Assembly: GCA_965601425.1 (NCBI GenBank)
Contig: CBFCWF010000198.1
Coordinates: 1-7,879 of the forward strand
DNA length: 7,879 nucleotides
Source: Thiosocius sp965601425
GTDB taxonomy: Bacteria; Pseudomonadota; Gammaproteobacteria; Chromatiales; Chromatiaceae
Reading direction: 5' to 3'
In this document: positions 6,765 to 7,879 of the stretch, piece by piece
Position numbering within the stretch: position 1 is the stretch's first letter
Layout of the letters: each line of letters starts with the position of its first letter
The notes under the pieces: generated by a model
Told to the model about the DNA's origin: nothing
The model's input: the letters and a program-made list of their open reading frames with translations, nothing else
The model's database searches: none
Program-made: the position numbers and the translations under genes

Positions 6765-7311
6765 TGCCGGCCATCCCAGTGTCCCGATACTCGAGCGACT
6801 TGGGTACCTCGTGCAGCTCGAATCGCATCGTCTCCAGATCGGCCAGCACCCAGGTGGCCGGGGCTTGCCCGACGCCGCCCACGGTACCGGGATTCACCAG
6901 GTGCGTGATCCCGCCCGGGCAGTTCTTCTGCTCCGAGATCTCGGCCTTGTGGCTGTGTCCGCAGCACACCAGGTCCCAATCGCCGGTGGCTGCGAGCGCA
7001 CGGGCATAGTGCGGGTAATGGACCAGGAATATCCGCCGGCCGGCCAGCTCGATACCGGCGTCCATGCCGTGGAAACGCACGACGCCGCCGGGTTTGTGCG
7101 CCAGTTGCGTGAGCGCATAGAGATCGCCGGTATTGTTGCCGTGGATCACGTGCACCGGGAGCCCATATTTCTGGAGGCAATGCAGCGTGCTCGGCGCGAC
7201 CAGGTCGCCGCAGTGCAGCACGGCCTGCGCACCTGCCGCGCGGGCCTCGGCCACCGCCGCGTCGATCAATGCGATGTGATCGTGGCTGTCGGATAGGATG
7301 CAGACCTTCAT
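6757..7311 (-). CDS. Calcineurin-like metallophosphoesterase (YfcE/MJ0936 type)
   Basis: A small cytoplasmic two-metal phosphodiesterase of 184 residues, close in size to E. coli YfcE. The metal-binding motifs occur in order: D8 and H10 (LSDSHDH), D36 (CGDL), N59 (HGNNTGD), H98 (LVHYPH), and H119 with H121 (GHSHK), so the fold and catalytic site look complete. A conserved HLVNPGTVGG segment near residues 137-146 is also typical of this subfamily. There is no signal peptide. Members hydrolyse model phosphodiesters in vitro, but the natural substrate is generally unknown and nothing here reveals it. It is the first gene of an overlapping run with moaC and engB. The ATG at 7309-7311 has no clear Shine-Dalgarno, and a weak -10-like TATCCG (bottom strand, 7328-7333) lies close upstream, so this leader may also be short. 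Confidence 0.93.
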   Translation of the reverse strand: MKVCILSDSHDHIALIDAAVAEARAAGAQAVLHCGDLVAPSTLHCLQKYGLPVHVIHGNNTGDLYALTQLAHKPGGVVRFHGMDAGIELAGRRIFLVHYPHYARALAATGDWDLVCCGHSHKAEISEQKNCPGGITHLVNPGTVGGVGQAPATWVLADLETMRFELHEVPKSLEYRDTGMAGSG

Positions 7312-7328
7312 TATTCATCGGATTCGGC

Positions 7329-7346
7329 GGATACTGACAGGTATCC
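7329..7346. repeat. Inverted repeat in the divergent promoter gap
   Basis: GGATAC (7329-7334) and GTATCC (7341-7346) are perfect 6-base complements separated by 6 bases. It lies in the 130-base gap between the divergent phosphoesterase and esterase-like genes. Each arm contains a TATCC core that could serve as a weak -10 box: TATCCT at 7342-7347 on the top strand and TATCCG on the bottom strand. It may be an operator or just overlapping promoter elements; no matching -35 boxes were found. The remainder of the gap, up to 7441, shows nothing else I can support. Confidence 0.35.
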
Positions 7347-7441
7347 TAACCGATCTCGCGGACAAACGGCCGAGCGCGAACCCGGTTGCCATCACGGATT
7401 CTGCTGCCGCCACCCTGGCATTGCCCGCGCTGAAAGTCTTC

Positions 7442-7879
7442 ATGAAGGCCACGATCATCTCCGGGCTCCTGTCGTTCTTGCTGCTGGCCGCGGCCCTGAC
7501 GCCTGCGGCGGACATGCGCGGCGGCGAGCTGCTGCATTCGCTACGCGCGTTGGCACAGCCGCTGCGCGACGCCGACGACCTCGGGCCACTGCTCGCTGCG
7601 GCCGGTGAAGCCCGCCTCGTGCTGCTCGGTGAGGCCTCGCACGGGACGCGGGAGTTTTATGTCTGGCGTGATCGGCTGTCGCGACGACTGATCCGGGAGG
7701 GCGGGTTTTCCTTTATCGCGATCGAGGGCGACTGGGCGGCCCTGCTGCCGCTGGACCGCTACGTGCGGCACCATCAGCTTGCGCCGGTCTCGGCCGCCCA
7801 TGCGCTGTTGCAGGTCAGGCGCTGGCCGCGATGGGTCTGGGCCAACGCCGAGTTGGCGGCACTCGGGGAATGGCTGCGG
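7442..7879 (+). CDS. Erythromycin esterase-family protein, N-terminal part (runs off the window)
   Basis: The frame is open for 146 codons from ATG 7442 to the last base. The residues LVLLGEASHGTREFY (59-73) are the family's signature GExxHG block, with E64 and H67 as the likely catalytic or metal-related positions. They are followed by RLSRRLIREGGFSFIAIEGDW (E95) and then RRWPRWVWAN, which matches the usual F-RWP-WMW-N block. Family members include macrolide esterases EreA/EreB and many chromosomal proteins of unknown substrate; this one should not be read as a resistance gene. Residues 1-23 look like a signal peptide (K2, hydrophobic core, TPAAD), which is unlike the cytoplasmic Ere enzymes. 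A weak GAAAG precedes this ATG. ATG 7514 (M25) would instead give a cytoplasmic protein but has no visible ribosome binding site. The C-terminal half is outside the window. Confidence 0.8.
   Translation, partial: MKATIISGLLSFLLLAAALTPAADMRGGELLHSLRALAQPLRDADDLGPLLAAAGEARLVLLGEASHGTREFYVWRDRLSRRLIREGGFSFIAIEGDWAALLPLDRYVRHHQLAPVSAAHALLQVRRWPRWVWANAELAALGEWLR

Overview
The window is a dense, GC-rich piece of ordinary bacterial chromosome. The TrkH, PolA, EngB and MoaC sequences and their lengths resemble gammaproteobacterial homologs. Together with a small c551-like cytochrome this suggests a respiratory gammaproteobacterium, perhaps of the Chromatiales/Ectothiorhodospira type; that placement is inference from recalled family sequences. 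I see no insertion sequence, phage gene, tRNA, rRNA or CRISPR array, and no stretch over 300 bases without a gene.

Left part, + strand: the last 24 codons of trkA, then complete trkH (K+ uptake), probably one operon. A 165-base gap with an AT-rich dyad precedes a small secreted class I cytochrome c with a GTG start. A perfect 12-bp GC hairpin closes that gene. Next is polA (900 aa) with all three nuclease/polymerase domains and catalytic residues intact. A TATCAT -10 box lies so close to its ATG that the mRNA should have almost no leader. An 85-base gap leads to a membrane-anchored SIMPL-domain protein.

Right part, - strand: a three-gene overlapping operon read as metallophosphoesterase > moaC > engB. 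The first pair overlaps by 8 nt and the second by 4 nt (ATGA). This run converges on the SIMPL gene at a two-tier hairpin that includes the end of engB. The phosphoesterase diverges from a + strand gene cut off by the window edge, the N-terminal part of an erythromycin-esterase-family protein with a probable signal peptide. An 18-base inverted repeat lies in that divergent gap.

Most genes are housekeeping: potassium import, electron transfer, DNA repair/replication, ribosome assembly and molybdenum cofactor synthesis. I found no convincing new multi-gene system. The points worth checking are small-scale: the minimal polA leader, the uncertain SIMPL start, the coupling of moaC to the usually essential engB, the convergent hairpin, and the apparently exported esterase-like protein.
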